Positions 18,247 through 28,144 are shown, numbered from the stretch's first letter. The stretch: 64,000 bases of DNA from Pseudomonas sp. Irchel s3b2 (GCF_900187445.1 NZ_FYEB01000004.1:124001-188000), one strand, 5' to 3'. Notes: generated by a model not told the origin, from the letters alone. Numbers and translations: made by a program.

Positions 18247-18756
18247 ATGACTATTTCCCTGTACGCCGCTTCCGTTCCGGTTTTCCAGCAAATGCTCAAT
18301 GCCCTGAGCAACAACCTGAGCAAGGCCGAAGCCCACGCTACCGCGAAAAACATTGATCCGAACGCGTTCCTGCAAGCCCGTCTGTACCCGGACATGTTCC
18401 CGCTGGTACGTCAGGTGCAGATCGCCGTTGATTTCGCCAAAGGCGTTTCGGCGCGTCTGGCTGAAGTCGAATTGCCGAAATATGACGACACCGAAACCAC
18501 CTTCGCCGAACTGCAAGCGCTGATCGCCAAGGTCCTGGCCTTCATCGGCGAGATCAAACCCGAGCAGATTGACGGCAAGGAAGGCATCGAAATCGTTACC
18601 CGTCCAGGCACCCCTAAAGAGAAGCGCTTCACTGGCCAGGCTTACCTGCTGAGCTACGGTCTGCCACAGTTCTTCTTCCACATCACCACCGCTTACGCAT
18701 TGCTGCGTCATAACGGTGTGGAAGTTGGCAAGCGCGATTACATGGGCGCGTTCTAA
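18247..18756 (+). CDS. DUF1993 domain protein
   Basis: A 169-residue protein matching the DUF1993 family (begins MTISLYAASVPVFQQMLNAL; conserved HITTAYALLRHNGVEVGKRDYMG at the end). The fold is a four-helix bundle related to DinB-like proteins, with a conserved His in FFFHITTAY. Function unknown. Monocistronic, with a strong terminator at 18771. Confidence 0.92.
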   Translation: MTISLYAASVPVFQQMLNALSNNLSKAEAHATAKNIDPNAFLQARLYPDMFPLVRQVQIAVDFAKGVSARLAEVELPKYDDTETTFAELQALIAKVLAFIGEIKPEQIDGKEGIEIVTRPGTPKEKRFTGQAYLLSYGLPQFFFHITTAYALLRHNGVEVGKRDYMGAF

Positions 18757-18770
18757 ACCACCCAGGTGCA

Positions 18771-18808
18771 AAAAAGCCCGCCAAGGTTTACGCCTTGGCG
18801 GGCTTTTT
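18771..18808 (+). terminator. Rho-independent terminator
   Basis: Perfect 16-bp stem (AAAAAGCCCGCCAAGG and complement) with six-base loop and T run. Confidence 0.95.
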
Positions 18809-18842
18809 CATTGTGCCTTCTGTAGGAGCCAGCGGTGCGTTG

Positions 18843-20093
18843 TTACGCCATACGTTGGGCTTCCCGGGCTTTCTGGGTCTTCTGCTCCTCACCCTGGCAC
18901 GCCGCCGCAGTGAATAGCACGTCGGTGGAGGAGTTCAGCGCGGTTTCCGCCGAGTCCTGCAACACGCCAATGATGAAGCCGACTGCTACCACTTGCATGG
19001 CGATTTCGCTCGGGATGCCAAACAAGCTGCACGCCAGTGGAATCAGCAGCAACGAGCCGCCGGCCACGCCCGAGGCGCCACAGGCACAGATCGCCGCGAC
19101 GATGCTGAGCAGAATGGCCGTCGGAATATCCACGGCGATGCCCAGGGTGTGCACGGCGGCCAGGGTCAGCACGGTGATGGTGATCGCGGCGCCGGCCATG
19201 TTGATGGTGGCGCCGAGCGGGATCGACACCGAATAGGTGTCTTCATGCAGGCCCAGACGCTTGCTCAACTCCAGGTTGACCGGAATGTTCGCCGCCGAAC
19301 TGCGGGTGAAGAAGGCGGTGATGCCGCTCTCGCGCAGGCAAGTGAGTACCAGCGGATACGGGTTGCGACGCAGCTTCCAGAACACAATGGCCGGGTTCAT
19401 CACCAGCGCCACGAACAGCATGCAGCCCAGCAATACGGCCAGCAGGTGCATGTAACCGATCAAGGCACCGAAACCGGAAGTGGCAAGGGTCGAGGCTACC
19501 AGGCCGAAGATCCCCAGCGGCGCAAAGCGAATCACCACCCGTACGATAACCGTCACGCCATTGGACAAATCCCCCAGCACCTCACGGGTGGTCGCACCGG
19601 CATGGCGAATCGCGATGCCCATGCCGATCGCCCAAGCGAGAATGCCGATGAAGTTGGCGTTCATCAATGCACTGACCGGGTTATCAACCACGCTCAGTGC
19701 CAGGCTTTGCAGCACTTCACTGATGCCGCCCGGTGCGCTCACTGCCACATCCTGGGTAGCCAGCACCAGACTCGACGGAAACAGTGTGCTGGCGACCACC
19801 GCTACCACGGCTGCCGCGAAGGTGCCCAGAAGATACAGAAACAGAATCGGCCGGATATGGGTTTCCTGGCCGTGCTTATGGTTGGCAATTGAGGCCATGA
19901 CCAACACGAACACCAGAATCGGCGCGACAGCCTTGAGTGCCGACACGAACACTTTGCCAATGAAGGCGGTGGACTTGGCCAGCTCAGGCGCGAACAGCGC
20001 CAAGGCAATCCCGGCGATCAGGCCGATGATGATTTGCGTGACCAAGCTGCTGCGTTTCAGGCGTTGCAAAAGAGAAGGGGATGAAGCGGTCAT
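18843..20093 (-). CDS. sstT: Serine/threonine:sodium symporter SstT
   Basis: A 416-residue inner-membrane protein of the dicarboxylate/amino acid:cation symporter family. Residues are close to E. coli Sst[22 protein letters not shown] at the start, the serine-rich hairpin [14 protein letters not shown], the [20 protein letters not shown] motif of helix 7, and [23 protein letters not shown]. It takes up serine and threonine with Na+. Single gene. Confidence 0.95.
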   Translation of the reverse strand: MTASSPSLLQRLKRSSLVTQIIIGLIAGIALALFAPELAKSTAFIGKVFVSALKAVAPILVFVLVMASIANHKHGQETHIRPILFLYLLGTFAAAVVAVVASTLFPSSLVLATQDVAVSAPGGISEVLQSLALSVVDNPVSALMNANFIGILAWAIGMGIAIRHAGATTREVLGDLSNGVTVIVRVVIRFAPLGIFGLVASTLATSGFGALIGYMHLLAVLLGCMLFVALVMNPAIVFWKLRRNPYPLVLTCLRESGITAFFTRSSAANIPVNLELSKRLGLHEDTYSVSIPLGATINMAGAAITITVLTLAAVHTLGIAVDIPTAILLSIVAAICACGASGVAGGSLLLIPLACSLFGIPSEIAMQVVAVGFIIGVLQDSAETALNSSTDVLFTAAACQGEEQKTQKAREAQRMA

Positions 20094-20421
20094 AACGGCA
20101 TCTCTGATTATTAGGGTGCAGGGTTCTGCTCATGCAGCAAAAAGCCGGGCAGGCCACATGGAGGGAACCGAAGGGTCGCTACATCAATGCCAATGAATGG
20201 CCGATGAGCAAAGTGTAAGTACCGCAGGCCGCGGACTTTATCACAGCGTAGCCGCGATCCTTCAGACCTGTGACGATCTGCCACCCGATTGCTAAACGCG
20301 ATTTGCAGGTTCGTGCAACCTTGCCCGGAAACACTCTGTTAAGCTTCGCCATCCTCATTTTCAAGTTCTGCCAGTGAGCCTTCGGGCTGTCGCTGGTGTC
20401 GTCGTTTTCCTGGAGTTCTGC

Positions 20422-21576
20422 ATGCTGTTGCCCATTCTTCTGTTGTCCGCCGCCGGTTTTACGGTGCTGACCACGGAATTCATCATCGTTGGCCTGTTAC
20501 CGGCAATCGCCCGTGACCTGGACGTCAGCATCCCCCAAGCGGGTTTATTGGTGACCTTGTTTGCGTTCACCGTGGCCGCGTTCGGGCCGTTTCTGACCGC
20601 CTACTTCGCCAGGTTTGAACGCAGGAAACTGTTTATCAGCGTGCTGATCATGTTCGGCCTGGCCAACACGCTGGCGGCGCTGGCGCCGAACATCGGGGTG
20701 ATGGCCATTGCGCGATTGATTCCGGCGCTGGGGTTGCCGGTGTTCTGGGCATTGGCCAGTGAAACTGCGGTGGACATCGTGGGGCCGGACTACGCCGGGC
20801 GTGCCATTGCCAAGATCGGTTTTGGCATCGTCTGCGCCACGGTGTTCGGCATTCCGGTGGGTACGCTGATCTCCGATGCGTTCGGTTGGCGCAGTGCCTT
20901 TGCCATTCTGGCGGTAATCGCGTTTGCCAAGGCGTTGTTGCTGTTCATTTACTTGCCGAAAACCAATCTGCACCAACATCAGGTGAGCTTCCGTTCGCAA
21001 TTCAAAATCCTGCGCAGCCCATTGATGCTGGGGCATGTGCTGTTATCGATTCTGGTGTTCAGCGGCATGTTCACCGCTTACACCTACCTGGCCGACATCC
21101 TTGAGCGCCTCGCCGGTTTCAACGGCACGGTGGTCGGCTGGTGCCTGATGGGCTTCGGTGCGGTCGGCTTGATCGGCAATTCATTGGGCGGTCGCGCGGT
21201 GGATCGGCATCCGCTCATCGCTTCAGTGACGTTCTGTGCCTTCATGATCGCCGGCATGGTGGCGTTGGTGCCGAACATCCATTCACCCCTCGGTCTGGCG
21301 GCAGCGATGGGGATTTGGGGCGTGACTCAGGCCGCACTGTTCCTGGTCAGCCACGTGCGCCTGATGAAGGCTGCGCCTGAGGCTCCGGCCTTTGCGGCAT
21401 CGCTGAACATCGCCGGGGCCAACCTCGGAATCGGTCTGGGCGCGATGATCGGTGGGCGGGTGATCGACAGTGTTGGCTTGGGCGGCCTGGGTTTTGCGGC
21501 AGCCGGTTTTATCCTTGTCTCGATCCTGTTGGCGATGGCATTGATGACCTTCAAACCTCGAGAAATCTGCGCCTGA
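20422..21576 (+). CDS. MFS transporter (DHA1/AraJ-like)
   Basis: A 12-helix major-facilitator protein of about 384 residues. The opening (AAGFTVLTTEFIIVGLLPAIARDLDVSIPQAGLLVTLFAFTVAAFGPFLTAYFARFERRKLF) with its conserved Arg loop is typical of the AraJ/YdhP group of sugar or drug efflux proteins. The substrate is unknown. The start at 20422 follows CTGGAG; the longer frame starts in poor context. The 328-bp gap before it holds no gene I can support. It ends four bases from the convergent NhaR gene. Confidence 0.88.
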   Translation: MLLPILLLSAAGFTVLTTEFIIVGLLPAIARDLDVSIPQAGLLVTLFAFTVAAFGPFLTAYFARFERRKLFISVLIMFGLANTLAALAPNIGVMAIARLIPALGLPVFWALASETAVDIVGPDYAGRAIAKIGFGIVCATVFGIPVGTLISDAFGWRSAFAILAVIAFAKALLLFIYLPKTNLHQHQVSFRSQFKILRSPLMLGHVLLSILVFSGMFTAYTYLADILERLAGFNGTVVGWCLMGFGAVGLIGNSLGGRAVDRHPLIASVTFCAFMIAGMVALVPNIHSPLGLAAAMGIWGVTQAALFLVSHVRLMKAAPEAPAFAASLNIAGANLGIGLGAMIGGRVIDSVGLGGLGFAAAGFILVSILLAMALMTFKPREICA

Positions 21577-21579
21577 CGC

Positions 21580-22479
21580 TCACATCGCGGTGAATAGCTC
21601 GCGGCGAGCACCTTCGGTAATGGCGACAATGCCGGGGTGCTTGACCTTGCGTTCCACCGAGATGGCGTAGAACGACTCGCGCACCGCGTCGGTCTGCCCA
21701 ATCACTTCCACGCCATATTGGCGTTTCACCTCGTCGGCAATCACGCTCGGGCCGATGAATATCCCGCTGCCGGATTGGCCGAAAGCCTGCATCAAGGCGC
21801 TGTCGTCGAACTCGCCGACGATCTGCGGCTGGATCTGTTGTTCGGCAAACCAGCGTTGCAAGCGACTGCGCACCACGGTTTCCGGCCCGGGAATCAGCAG
21901 CGGCGCGCCGTGCAGGCTGCGGGGGAAATTCTGGCCGTAACGCGCCGCCAGCTCAACGGTTGCGAAGAAGCTGATGCCGCATTCGCCGAGTTTCTGGCTG
22001 TAGCCCTTGATGTCCAGATGCGAGGGCATCGGGCTGTCGGAAATCACCAGATCGAGGCGTTGAATCGCCAAGTCAGCAAGCAAGCGTTCCAGTTTGTCTT
22101 CGCGACAGGTAATACGCAGCGGTTCGTTCAACTCCATGGTCGGCGCGATCAGGCGATAGACGATGGATTTGGGCACCACATCGGCGACGCCTACCCGAAA
22201 CAGAATTTGTTGCTCATTGGGTTGTGCGCGGAGCATCAATTCCAGCTCGCCACCGAGTTGAAACATCTGCTCGGCGTAAGGCAGGGTCTGACGTCCGGCT
22301 TCGGTGAGTTCCAATTGCCGGCCGACCCGGCGAAACAACTCGATGCCATAGGTCTGCTCGAGCAAGGAAATCTGCCCGCTGATGGTTTGTGGCGTCAGGT
22401 TCAGTTGCTCGCAGGCACGCACGATGCTGCCGGTCTTGGCCACCACCCAGAAGTAGTGCAGCTGTCGATAATTCAACAT
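21580..22479 (-). CDS. nhaR: LysR-family regulator, NhaR type
   Basis: A regulator of about 299 residues. The N-terminus MLNYRQLHYFWVVAKTGSI and the HTH LTPQTISGQISLLEQTYG match NhaR, the Na+-responsive activator of the nhaA antiporter gene in enteric bacteria. No antiporter gene is adjacent here, so the target in this strain is open; the divergent small lipoprotein gene is a candidate. Upstream in-frame GTG codons exist, but the ATG at 22479 gives the family's normal start. Confidence 0.8.
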   Translation of the reverse strand: MLNYRQLHYFWVVAKTGSIVRACEQLNLTPQTISGQISLLEQTYGIELFRRVGRQLELTEAGRQTLPYAEQMFQLGGELELMLRAQPNEQQILFRVGVADVVPKSIVYRLIAPTMELNEPLRITCREDKLERLLADLAIQRLDLVISDSPMPSHLDIKGYSQKLGECGISFFATVELAARYGQNFPRSLHGAPLLIPGPETVVRSRLQRWFAEQQIQPQIVGEFDDSALMQAFGQSGSGIFIGPSVIADEVKRQYGVEVIGQTDAVRESFYAISVERKVKHPGIVAITEGARRELFTAM

Positions 22480-22661
22480 GTTGGTGAAAATCCCCTTGTT
22501 CACATCATCCGCAGGCACATACAAATACGGTGTCTGGATTCGTTAAAGACGAAGTATAACCGCTAAAAATACGAATTTTCCTGAAGTGTTTGCTTCCTTA
22601 GAATGCCTCGCTATCGACGGATCGCCTTTTCGATTCTGTCTGTTCTATCGAGGAAAGCATC

Positions 22662-22904
22662 ATGAAGCTTAAAACGACGGCACTGCTGATTGCGTCTTTA
22701 CTGGTGTTGGCCGGTTGCGACCAGGCCGAGAAAAGTGCTCAGCAATTGATGGGCAAGGCTGCTGAATCCGCCAAACAGGCGATTGACGATACCCATAAAG
22801 CCGCCGAGCAAGCGTTGAGCGATGCCACGGGCGGTTTGATCAGCAAGAAAGAACAACCGGCCAAAGAGACGTACAAAACCGAATCTACGTCCCAGGAAAT
22901 CTAA
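22662..22904 (+). CDS. Small lipoprotein
   Basis: An 80-residue protein with a lipoprotein signal (ALLIASLLVLAGC) and a mature part of amphipathic, Ala/Lys/Glu-rich helix repeats (KAAESAKQAIDDTHKAAEQAL), reminiscent of small osmotic or envelope-stress lipoproteins. Good ribosome site (GAGGAAAG). It lies 28 bases before terC, which may be co-transcribed. Confidence 0.88.
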   Translation: MKLKTTALLIASLLVLAGCDQAEKSAQQLMGKAAESAKQAIDDTHKAAEQALSDATGGLISKKEQPAKETYKTESTSQEI

Positions 22905-22932
22905 ACCGTCTACAACGAGTCAGGACTGACCC

Positions 22933-23682
22933 ATGGAATACCTTTTAGAACTTGCTGCAAGCCCCACTGCCTGGGTCGCCCTGGCCACATTGGTGGTGAT
23001 GGAAATCGTGCTCGGTATCGATAACCTGATCTTCATTTCGATCCTCACCAACAAGCTGCCCGAACAGCATCGCCAGAAGGCGCGACGCATCGGTATCGGC
23101 ATGGCGTTGATCCTGCGTCTGGCGCTGTTGAGCACCATCGCATTCATCGTCCAGCTGACCGAGCCTGTGATCGAGATTCTCGGCCATGCGTTCTCCTGGA
23201 AGGACATGATCCTGATTGCCGGTGGCTTGTTCCTGTTGTGGAAGGCGACCACCGAGATCCATCACAGTATGGACCCGGCCCCGGATGATCCGACGTCGGC
23301 CACCTCGACAGTGACCTTGGGCTTTGCCGCTGCGATCGGGCAGATCCTGATGCTGGACATGGTGTTCTCCATCGACAGCATTATTACCGCTGTCGGCATG
23401 ACCGAGCATTTGCCGATCATGATCATCGCGGTGGTGGTGTCGGTACTGGTGATGTTGTTGGCGGCTGATCCTCTGGCCAAGTTCATCAACGACAACCCGA
23501 CGGTGGTGATGCTGGCGCTGGGCTTCCTGATCATGATCGGCATGACGTTGATTGCCGAAGGCTTCGGCGCCCACGTACCGAAAGGCTATGTCTATGCGGC
23601 CATGGCGTTCTCGGCCACGATCGAAGGCTTGAACATGTTGTCGCGTCGGGCCAGGCAGAAGCGCATCGCTGCTGAAGTTTAA
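22933..23682 (+). CDS. TerC family integral membrane protein
   Basis: A 249-residue protein of the TerC family: seven helices with the conserved acidic motifs [18 protein letters not shown] and [14 protein letters not shown]. TerC/Alx proteins have been linked to Mn2+ export and metalation of secreted proteins; the original tellurite-resistance label applies only to plasmid operons. The gene is followed by a bidirectional terminator. Confidence 0.93.
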   Translation: MEYLLELAASPTAWVALATLVVMEIVLGIDNLIFISILTNKLPEQHRQKARRIGIGMALILRLALLSTIAFIVQLTEPVIEILGHAFSWKDMILIAGGLFLLWKATTEIHHSMDPAPDDPTSATSTVTLGFAAAIGQILMLDMVFSIDSIITAVGMTEHLPIMIIAVVVSVLVMLLAADPLAKFINDNPTVVMLALGFLIMIGMTLIAEGFGAHVPKGYVYAAMAFSATIEGLNMLSRRARQKRIAAEV

Positions 23683-23693
23683 CTTTCGTTAAA

Positions 23694-23739
23694 CAAAAAC
23701 GGCCGCCTGAACTCGCAAGAGTCCAGGCGGCCGTTTTTG
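23694..23739. terminator. Bidirectional terminator
   Basis: CAAAAACGGCCGCCTG and complement form a long stem with A and T runs on either side, between terC and the convergent small membrane protein gene. Confidence 0.93.
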
Positions 23740-23764
23740 TTTGTACGCTTGAAAAGCGCTTCAA

Positions 23765-23935
23765 TCAGTGGGCAGTGGCGGGGCGTGCAGTCGGTTGATC
23801 GTTTTTCGCCACGGGCGCCGATGGAGCCGGGTGGTGATGATGCCGTCGGGTAATACGCAACACTCCCCACAGCATGGCGGCGGCCACGGCCAGCCAGCCG
23901 GAAATCAACATTACAATGGTCATTGTCAGGCTCAT
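23765..23935 (-). CDS. Small membrane protein
   Basis: A 56-residue protein: one helix (TIVMLISGWLAVAAAMLWGVLRI), then RRHHHHPAPSAP and a disordered tail. The start at 23935 has GGAGG at ideal spacing; the upstream extension has none. The four-histidine run after the helix could bind metal, but that is speculation. Family unknown. Confidence 0.7.
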   Translation of the reverse strand: MSLTMTIVMLISGWLAVAAAMLWGVLRITRRHHHHPAPSAPVAKNDQPTARPATAH

Positions 23936-24160
23936 CAGTGCCTCCTTTTTGCCCTGCATCGGGCGCACGCTCTTCCTTGGTAAATGACAGTCTAGCCGCT
24001 GCTGTATTTCAGACAATTGACCAAAGGTCGCCTGTCACCAACCAGTTCGCTCTATCGAATGCAATCAGCTGCCGGTTAAGGCTATACCGCTGTCGCGCGG
24101 CATCCTATGATCGACGGCCAAGCCGGGAGTGTGGATACCTGGCGTCTGAACAAGAGAGTG

Positions 24161-24835
24161 ATGATGGTGCGGGTATTTTCGCGAATTCGGTCTTTAATGC
24201 TGATCGTTGGCTGCGTGGCCGGCCTGGCTGGCTGTGCGGGGAGCGTGGCGCCTGAGATCAAGCGCCTGCCAGAACGGGTCGAACTCAGCGGTACGTTCTA
24301 CCGTGGGCAAAGTTATCAAAGCGGGCCTCAGGTACTGGCCAGCCTGCTGTCCCAGCAAGGCATCGTGATAACCCCGGGGTTGCTCGACAAACCGCTGCAT
24401 TTGCCGGGTGCCGAAGACCGCTTGCCGCAGAATATGCAAAACCTCGCGCGCGAGTACGGGATGGTGGTTTATCCCCTCGACAGTCATTTGCCGGCGCTGC
24501 TGGCCCAGGTTGCGGCCGGTTATCCGGTAATGGTGCGCTTCACCGAAGGTTCGGCGTTCTGGGCAGAGCCCCGGTACGCCATTCTCGCCGGTTACAACCG
24601 CCAGAAGCAGACTGTATTGCTGCGCGCCGGGATGGATCGTCGGTTGCTGATGGGGTTCAGTGCCTTTGAATCGGCATTCGAGAATGCCGGCGGTTGGGCC
24701 GTATTGATCCAGAAACCGGACCAGATTCCGGCCAACGTCGATCAGCCGCGCTGGCTGAAAGCGGCGAGCGATCTTGCCCAGTCAGGTCAGGAGCAGGCGG
24801 CAGCCAGGGCGAAGAAAGCGTTGGGCGCGCAGTAG
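24161..24835 (+). CDS. C39-peptidase-like lipoprotein, probably inactive
   Basis: A protein of about 224 residues with a lipoprotein signal ending in LAGC, then a domain that resembles bacteriocin-processing C39 peptidases. Where active enzymes have QCGPAAL, this protein has YQSGPQVLASLL, with Ser instead of the catalytic Cys. Where they have a His before a hydrophobic VVLVGY, it has EPRYAILAGY, without His. It is therefore likely a pseudo-enzyme used for binding. Several ATG codons near 24161 and 24164 make the start uncertain. Domain assignment is by pattern, not by search. Confidence 0.7.
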   Translation: MMVRVFSRIRSLMLIVGCVAGLAGCAGSVAPEIKRLPERVELSGTFYRGQSYQSGPQVLASLLSQQGIVITPGLLDKPLHLPGAEDRLPQNMQNLAREYGMVVYPLDSHLPALLAQVAAGYPVMVRFTEGSAFWAEPRYAILAGYNRQKQTVLLRAGMDRRLLMGFSAFESAFENAGGWAVLIQKPDQIPANVDQPRWLKAASDLAQSGQEQAAARAKKALGAQ

Positions 24836-24928
24836 TTCCCGTTTGTCATCTGTAGGGCACCACTCAACGTTATTGGCCTCTCATGTAAAGGACCCGAATA
24901 ATCGCCGGGTCTTGACCAGGAGGCACCC

Positions 24929-25144
24929 ATGGCACATTCCAATACCCCCACCGGCCCGCACTCGTCTGAGCATTCGTCCGATAACGAGTTGGGGTTCGAC
25001 CCCGATTCTCCGGACGTTGCCGATCCTCAGGTCGATCCCATCGGCCCCGCCAAGGCGCCCAGGGATATAAAACCGGGTGAGGAAGGCAAGAAAGCCCCGG
25101 CGAAACCTTACGATCCACTTGGCGATCTGAAACCCAAGTTCTAG
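24929..25144 (+). CDS. Small acidic disordered protein
   Basis: A 71-residue, Asp/Pro-rich polypeptide with a Lys-rich end (GEEGKKAPAKPYDPLGDLKPKF). CCAGGAGGCACCC lies before the ATG, a strong ribosome site. It is followed after 12 bases by another protein of the same style. No domain recognised. Confidence 0.75.
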   Translation: MAHSNTPTGPHSSEHSSDNELGFDPDSPDVADPQVDPIGPAKAPRDIKPGEEGKKAPAKPYDPLGDLKPKF

Positions 25145-25156
25145 TCAGAGGTGCAT

Positions 25157-25381
25157 ATGTCTACCGATTCGAGCTTTGACGACAAACGTCCAGATCCTCC
25201 AGACAGTGTTCCAACAACCCCCGAAGCGGATGTGGATCCGGTGATGGATCCGGATAGCCCGTTAAGGGACCCCTTGGCCAGACCGACAGTGGTGCCGACA
25301 AAGCATCCGCAGGGTTGGAAAGACCCCAGTGCCGGGGATGGCATTCCGGATGACGATCAGATGCCATTGCCCAATGATTAA
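25157..25381 (+). CDS. Small acidic Asp/Pro-rich protein
   Basis: A 74-residue polypeptide with DPVMDPDSPLRDP and GDGIPDDDQMPLPND, similar in composition to the protein at 10194, and 12 bases after the gene at 24929. The start has AGAGGTG upstream and a terminator follows. These features support a real two-gene unit of unknown function. Confidence 0.75.
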   Translation: MSTDSSFDDKRPDPPDSVPTTPEADVDPVMDPDSPLRDPLARPTVVPTKHPQGWKDPSAGDGIPDDDQMPLPND

Positions 25382-25389
25382 CTCTGGAC

Positions 25390-25418
25390 AAAAAAAGCCC
25401 CGACTATTCGGGGCTTTT
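25390..25418. terminator. Bidirectional terminator
   Basis: AAAAGCCCCGA / TCGGGGCTTTT stem with A run before and T run after, between the convergent small acidic gene and pbpG. Confidence 0.92.
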
Positions 25419-25438
25419 CGTTTGCAGAGATTTTGATC

Positions 25439-26377
25439 TTACTTCGACGCTTCAACCACACCGCTCTGGCGATGTTTGAGGTTCTTGTCAGACTTGTACT
25501 GCAGGGCAACGGACGGCACGTTGGCGCTCTTGCCGGTTTCCATCCAGCTACGAATCCGGTTCGCATCGGCAAAGTGCGTGTACTTGCCGAAGGCATCGAG
25601 GATCACCAGTGCAACCGGACGGTCGCCCATGTGGGTGACCAATACCAGACAATGGCCCGCTGCGTTAGTGAATCCGGTCTTGGTCAGCCGGATGTCCCAG
25701 TTGGGCTTATTGACCAAATGATCGGTATTGCGAAAGCCCAGGCTGTAGTTGGGTTTACGGAATCTGACGGTTTTTTCCTTGGTGGTGCTCAGTTGAGTCA
25801 ATAGCGGGTACTTGTGTGCGGCGATCAGCAATTTGCTCAGGTCGCGGGCGGTGGACACATTGCGCGGAGAGAGGCCCGTCGGCTCGACAAAGTGGGTACT
25901 GGTCATTCCCAGCGCTTTGGCTTTGGCGTTCATTGCAGCAATGAACGCGACATAACCGCCCGGATAGTGATGAGCCAGCGTTGCGGCAGCACGGTTTTCC
26001 GATGACATCAGGGCAATCAGCAGCATTTCCCGGCGCGGCAATTCGCTTTTGAGTTTGACTCGGGAAAACACGCCTTTCATTTCCGGGGTGTCGCTGATGT
26101 TGACGGAAAGGTATTCATCCATGTTTTGCCGGGCTTCTACCACCACCAGGCCGGTCATCAGTTTGCTGACGGACGCGATTGGCACTACGACGTCAGGGTT
26201 GCTGGCATAGATGACTTTGTTGGTTTGCATGTCCATCAGCAAAGCGCTGCCGGAAGCGATCTTCAGTTGTGAAATGTCTCGGGGTGCCGCGGTGGTTTCT
26301 GCGGCGTTGACCGTTGGCGTGGTGAAAGTCCCTGTAAATGCAAAAAATAGGCTCAGGATTGAAATACGGATTTTCAC
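25439..26377 (-). CDS. pbpG: D-alanyl-D-alanine endopeptidase PBP7
   Basis: A 312-residue periplasmic peptidoglycan hydrolase of the S11 family that cuts D-Ala-meso-DAP crosslinks. The three motifs are visible: SVSK with the active Ser ([12 protein letters not shown]), SEN ([18 protein letters not shown]) and KTG ([11 protein letters not shown]). The signal peptide is at the N-terminus ([21 protein letters not shown]). Length fits PbpG rather than PBP5/6, which are longer. Confidence 0.93.
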   Translation of the reverse strand: MKIRISILSLFFAFTGTFTTPTVNAAETTAAPRDISQLKIASGSALLMDMQTNKVIYASNPDVVVPIASVSKLMTGLVVVEARQNMDEYLSVNISDTPEMKGVFSRVKLKSELPRREMLLIALMSSENRAAATLAHHYPGGYVAFIAAMNAKAKALGMTSTHFVEPTGLSPRNVSTARDLSKLLIAAHKYPLLTQLSTTKEKTVRFRKPNYSLGFRNTDHLVNKPNWDIRLTKTGFTNAAGHCLVLVTHMGDRPVALVILDAFGKYTHFADANRIRSWMETGKSANVPSVALQYKSDKNLKHRQSGVVEASK

Positions 26378-26554
26378 GCTGGCGAACTCATAAAGGGTGG
26401 ATATACCGTTTTGTAACGGGCTGTTTCTTTAAAACGACGCATTTTAGGAGTATGGCTGAAGAACTGTCGATGGTTGTTCAATGTTCAGGTGAAAGTGTCT
26501 CGGAACCTGAGAAAAGCAGGCTTTTCCGGCGGATGGTCGAGCTTTCTTCGTGGG

Positions 26555-26582
26555 CGAAAAAAACCCCGCGATTGGCGGGGTT
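26555..26582 (-). terminator. Terminator of folD
   Basis: AACCCCGC / GCGGGGTT hairpin with an A run on the plus strand (T run on minus) just after the folD stop. Confidence 0.9.
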
Positions 26583-26613
26583 CTTTTATGCGGCGCTGCA
26601 AGCAAGCGTGAAC

Positions 26614-27468
26614 TCAGTCGTGCAGTGTTTCTGCGGCGTACAGCGTGTTTTCCAGCAGGCAGGCGCGAGTCATCGGACCCACGCCACCCGGTACCGGAGT
26701 GATCCAGCCGGCGCGGGGCAGGGCGGCTTCGTAGGTCACGTCGCCGACCAGCTTGCCGTCTTCCTGACGATTGATGCCGACGTCGATCACGATCGCGCCT
26801 TCCTTGATCCATTCACCTTTGACCAGGCCCGGCTTGCCGGCGGCAACCACCACCAGATCGGCGCGACCGACATGGCCCGCCAGATCCTTGGTGAAGCGGT
26901 GGGTAACGGTCACGGTGCAACCGGCCAGCAGCAGTTCCATCGCCATCGGGCGGCCAACAATATTGGAAGCCCCGACAATGACCGCGTCCATCCCGTATAG
27001 ATCGGCACCGGTGCTTTCCAGCAACGTCATGATGCCTTTGGGCGTGCACGGGCGCAGCAGCGGAATGCGCTGGGCCAGGCGGCCGACGTTATAAGGGTGG
27101 AAACCGTCGACGTCCTTGTCAGGACGAATGCGCTCCAGCAATTTGGAGGCGTCCAGGTGTTCAGGTAAAGGCAGCTGAAGCAGAACGCCGTCAATCGCCG
27201 GGTCGTCGTTCAGGCGATCGATCAGATCGGTCAGTGCTTCTTGAGTGGTTTCGGCAGGCAGGTCATAGGCTTGGGAAAGGAAGCCGACCTCTTCACAGTC
27301 TTTACGCTTGTGCGAGACATAAACCTGAGAGGCAGGATCGCTGCCGACCAGGATCACTGCGAGGCCGGGCGTGCGCAGACCTTGCTGGCGACGCTCGGCG
27401 ACTCGTTTGGCGATCTGCTGGCGCAGGCTGGCGGCGATCGATTTGCCGTCGATTAGTTGTGCAGTCAT
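26614..27468 (-). CDS. folD: Bifunctional methylene-THF dehydrogenase/cyclohydrolase FolD
   Basis: A 284-residue cytosolic enzyme of one-carbon metabolism converting 5,10-methylene-THF to 10-formyl-THF via NADP. Conserved blocks: [27 protein letters not shown] with the catalytic Lys, [26 protein letters not shown], the NADP loop [13 protein letters not shown], and the C-terminal [10 protein letters not shown]. Length and start are normal. Confidence 0.97.
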   Translation of the reverse strand: MTAQLIDGKSIAASLRQQIAKRVAERRQQGLRTPGLAVILVGSDPASQVYVSHKRKDCEEVGFLSQAYDLPAETTQEALTDLIDRLNDDPAIDGVLLQLPLPEHLDASKLLERIRPDKDVDGFHPYNVGRLAQRIPLLRPCTPKGIMTLLESTGADLYGMDAVIVGASNIVGRPMAMELLLAGCTVTVTHRFTKDLAGHVGRADLVVVAAGKPGLVKGEWIKEGAIVIDVGINRQEDGKLVGDVTYEAALPRAGWITPVPGGVGPMTRACLLENTLYAAETLHD

Positions 27469-27599
27469 TGCGCGTGATTAACCATCGAGAGGGGAAAAAA
27501 AGAGAGCGCATTCTCGCATGTCATGAGGTGAGGGCAAAGGCGCTTGGTCTGCAAATTCCCCTAACCCCTTTAATTAAATGAATTTTTTATAAAAAGGAT

Positions 27600-27628
27600 T
27601 TGACGCCCTCTGGGGGGCTCTATACTAT
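27600..27628 (+). promoter_or_regulatory. Candidate sigma-70 promoter of the tRNA cluster
   Basis: TTGACG at 27600 and TACTAT at 27623 with 17 bp between (TATACT at 27621 gives 15). It lies about 115 bp before tRNA-Arg, preceded by an AT-rich stretch (27558-27598) that could act as an UP element. Confidence 0.6.
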
Positions 27629-27742
27629 TCGTCGCACTTGTCGGGCACAGCCTAGCACTGGTTGAGAAGGTCGAGCGGAATCAAGGTTCTGCAAGGCTGA
27701 AAAGCACTTAGTTTGTAGTCCTTCAAGGTTACAGCTAACAAG

Positions 27743-27819
27743 GCGCCCGTAGCTCAGCTGGATAGAGCATCCGCCTTCTAAGCGGATGGTCGCAGGTTCG
27801 AGTCCTGCCGGGTGCGCCA
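27743..27819 (+). tRNA. tRNA-Arg (anticodon TCT)
   Basis: A 77-base cloverleaf: acceptor GCGCCCG paired with CGGGTGC-type 3' arm, D arm AGCTCAGCTGGATAGAGC, anticodon loop CTTCTAA, T arm GGTTCGAGTCC, encoded CCA. Confidence 0.97.
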
Positions 27820-27850
27820 TTAGGCAGCTTTGGCACAAGTAACGCGATAT

Positions 27851-27927
27851 GGTGGGCGTAGCTCAGTTGGTAGAGCACGGGATTGTGACTCCCGTTGTCG
27901 TGGGTTCGATCCCCATCGTCCACCCCA
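27851..27927 (+). tRNA. tRNA-His (anticodon GTG), copy 1
   Basis: A 77-base cloverleaf including the extra G-1 typical of tRNA-His; anticodon stem ACGGGATTGTGACTCCCGT, encoded CCA. Identical to the copy at 28145. Confidence 0.97.
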
Positions 27928-27934
27928 TATTTCG

Positions 27935-27968
27935 AAAGGCGCCAGATTTAACGGTCTGGCGCCTTTGC
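27935..27968 (+). terminator. Hairpin after tRNA-His copy 1
   Basis: AAAGGCGCCAGA / TCTGGCGCCTTT perfect 12-bp stem. Its T run is interrupted (CTTTGCTTT), so it probably works as a processing or weak termination site within the tRNA transcript. Confidence 0.75.
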
Positions 27969-27985
27969 TTTAACAGCTTCAATCC

Positions 27986-28070
27986 GCGGATGTGGTGGAA
28001 TTGGTAGACACACTGGATTTAGGTTCCAGCGCCGCGAGGCGTAAGAGTTCGAGTCTCTTCATCCGCACCA
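27986..28070 (+). tRNA. tRNA-Leu (anticodon TAG)
   Basis: An 85-base class II tRNA with long variable arm, acceptor GCGGATG, anticodon loop with TAG in GGATTTAGGTTCC, T arm AGTTCGAGTCT, encoded CCA. Confidence 0.96.
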
Positions 28071-28144
28071 AATAAAGCTTCGCTCATGCCGGTGGCATGA
28101 TTGGGGTTCAACAAAGAAGTCGTTCATTCTTTGTAATGCAATAT

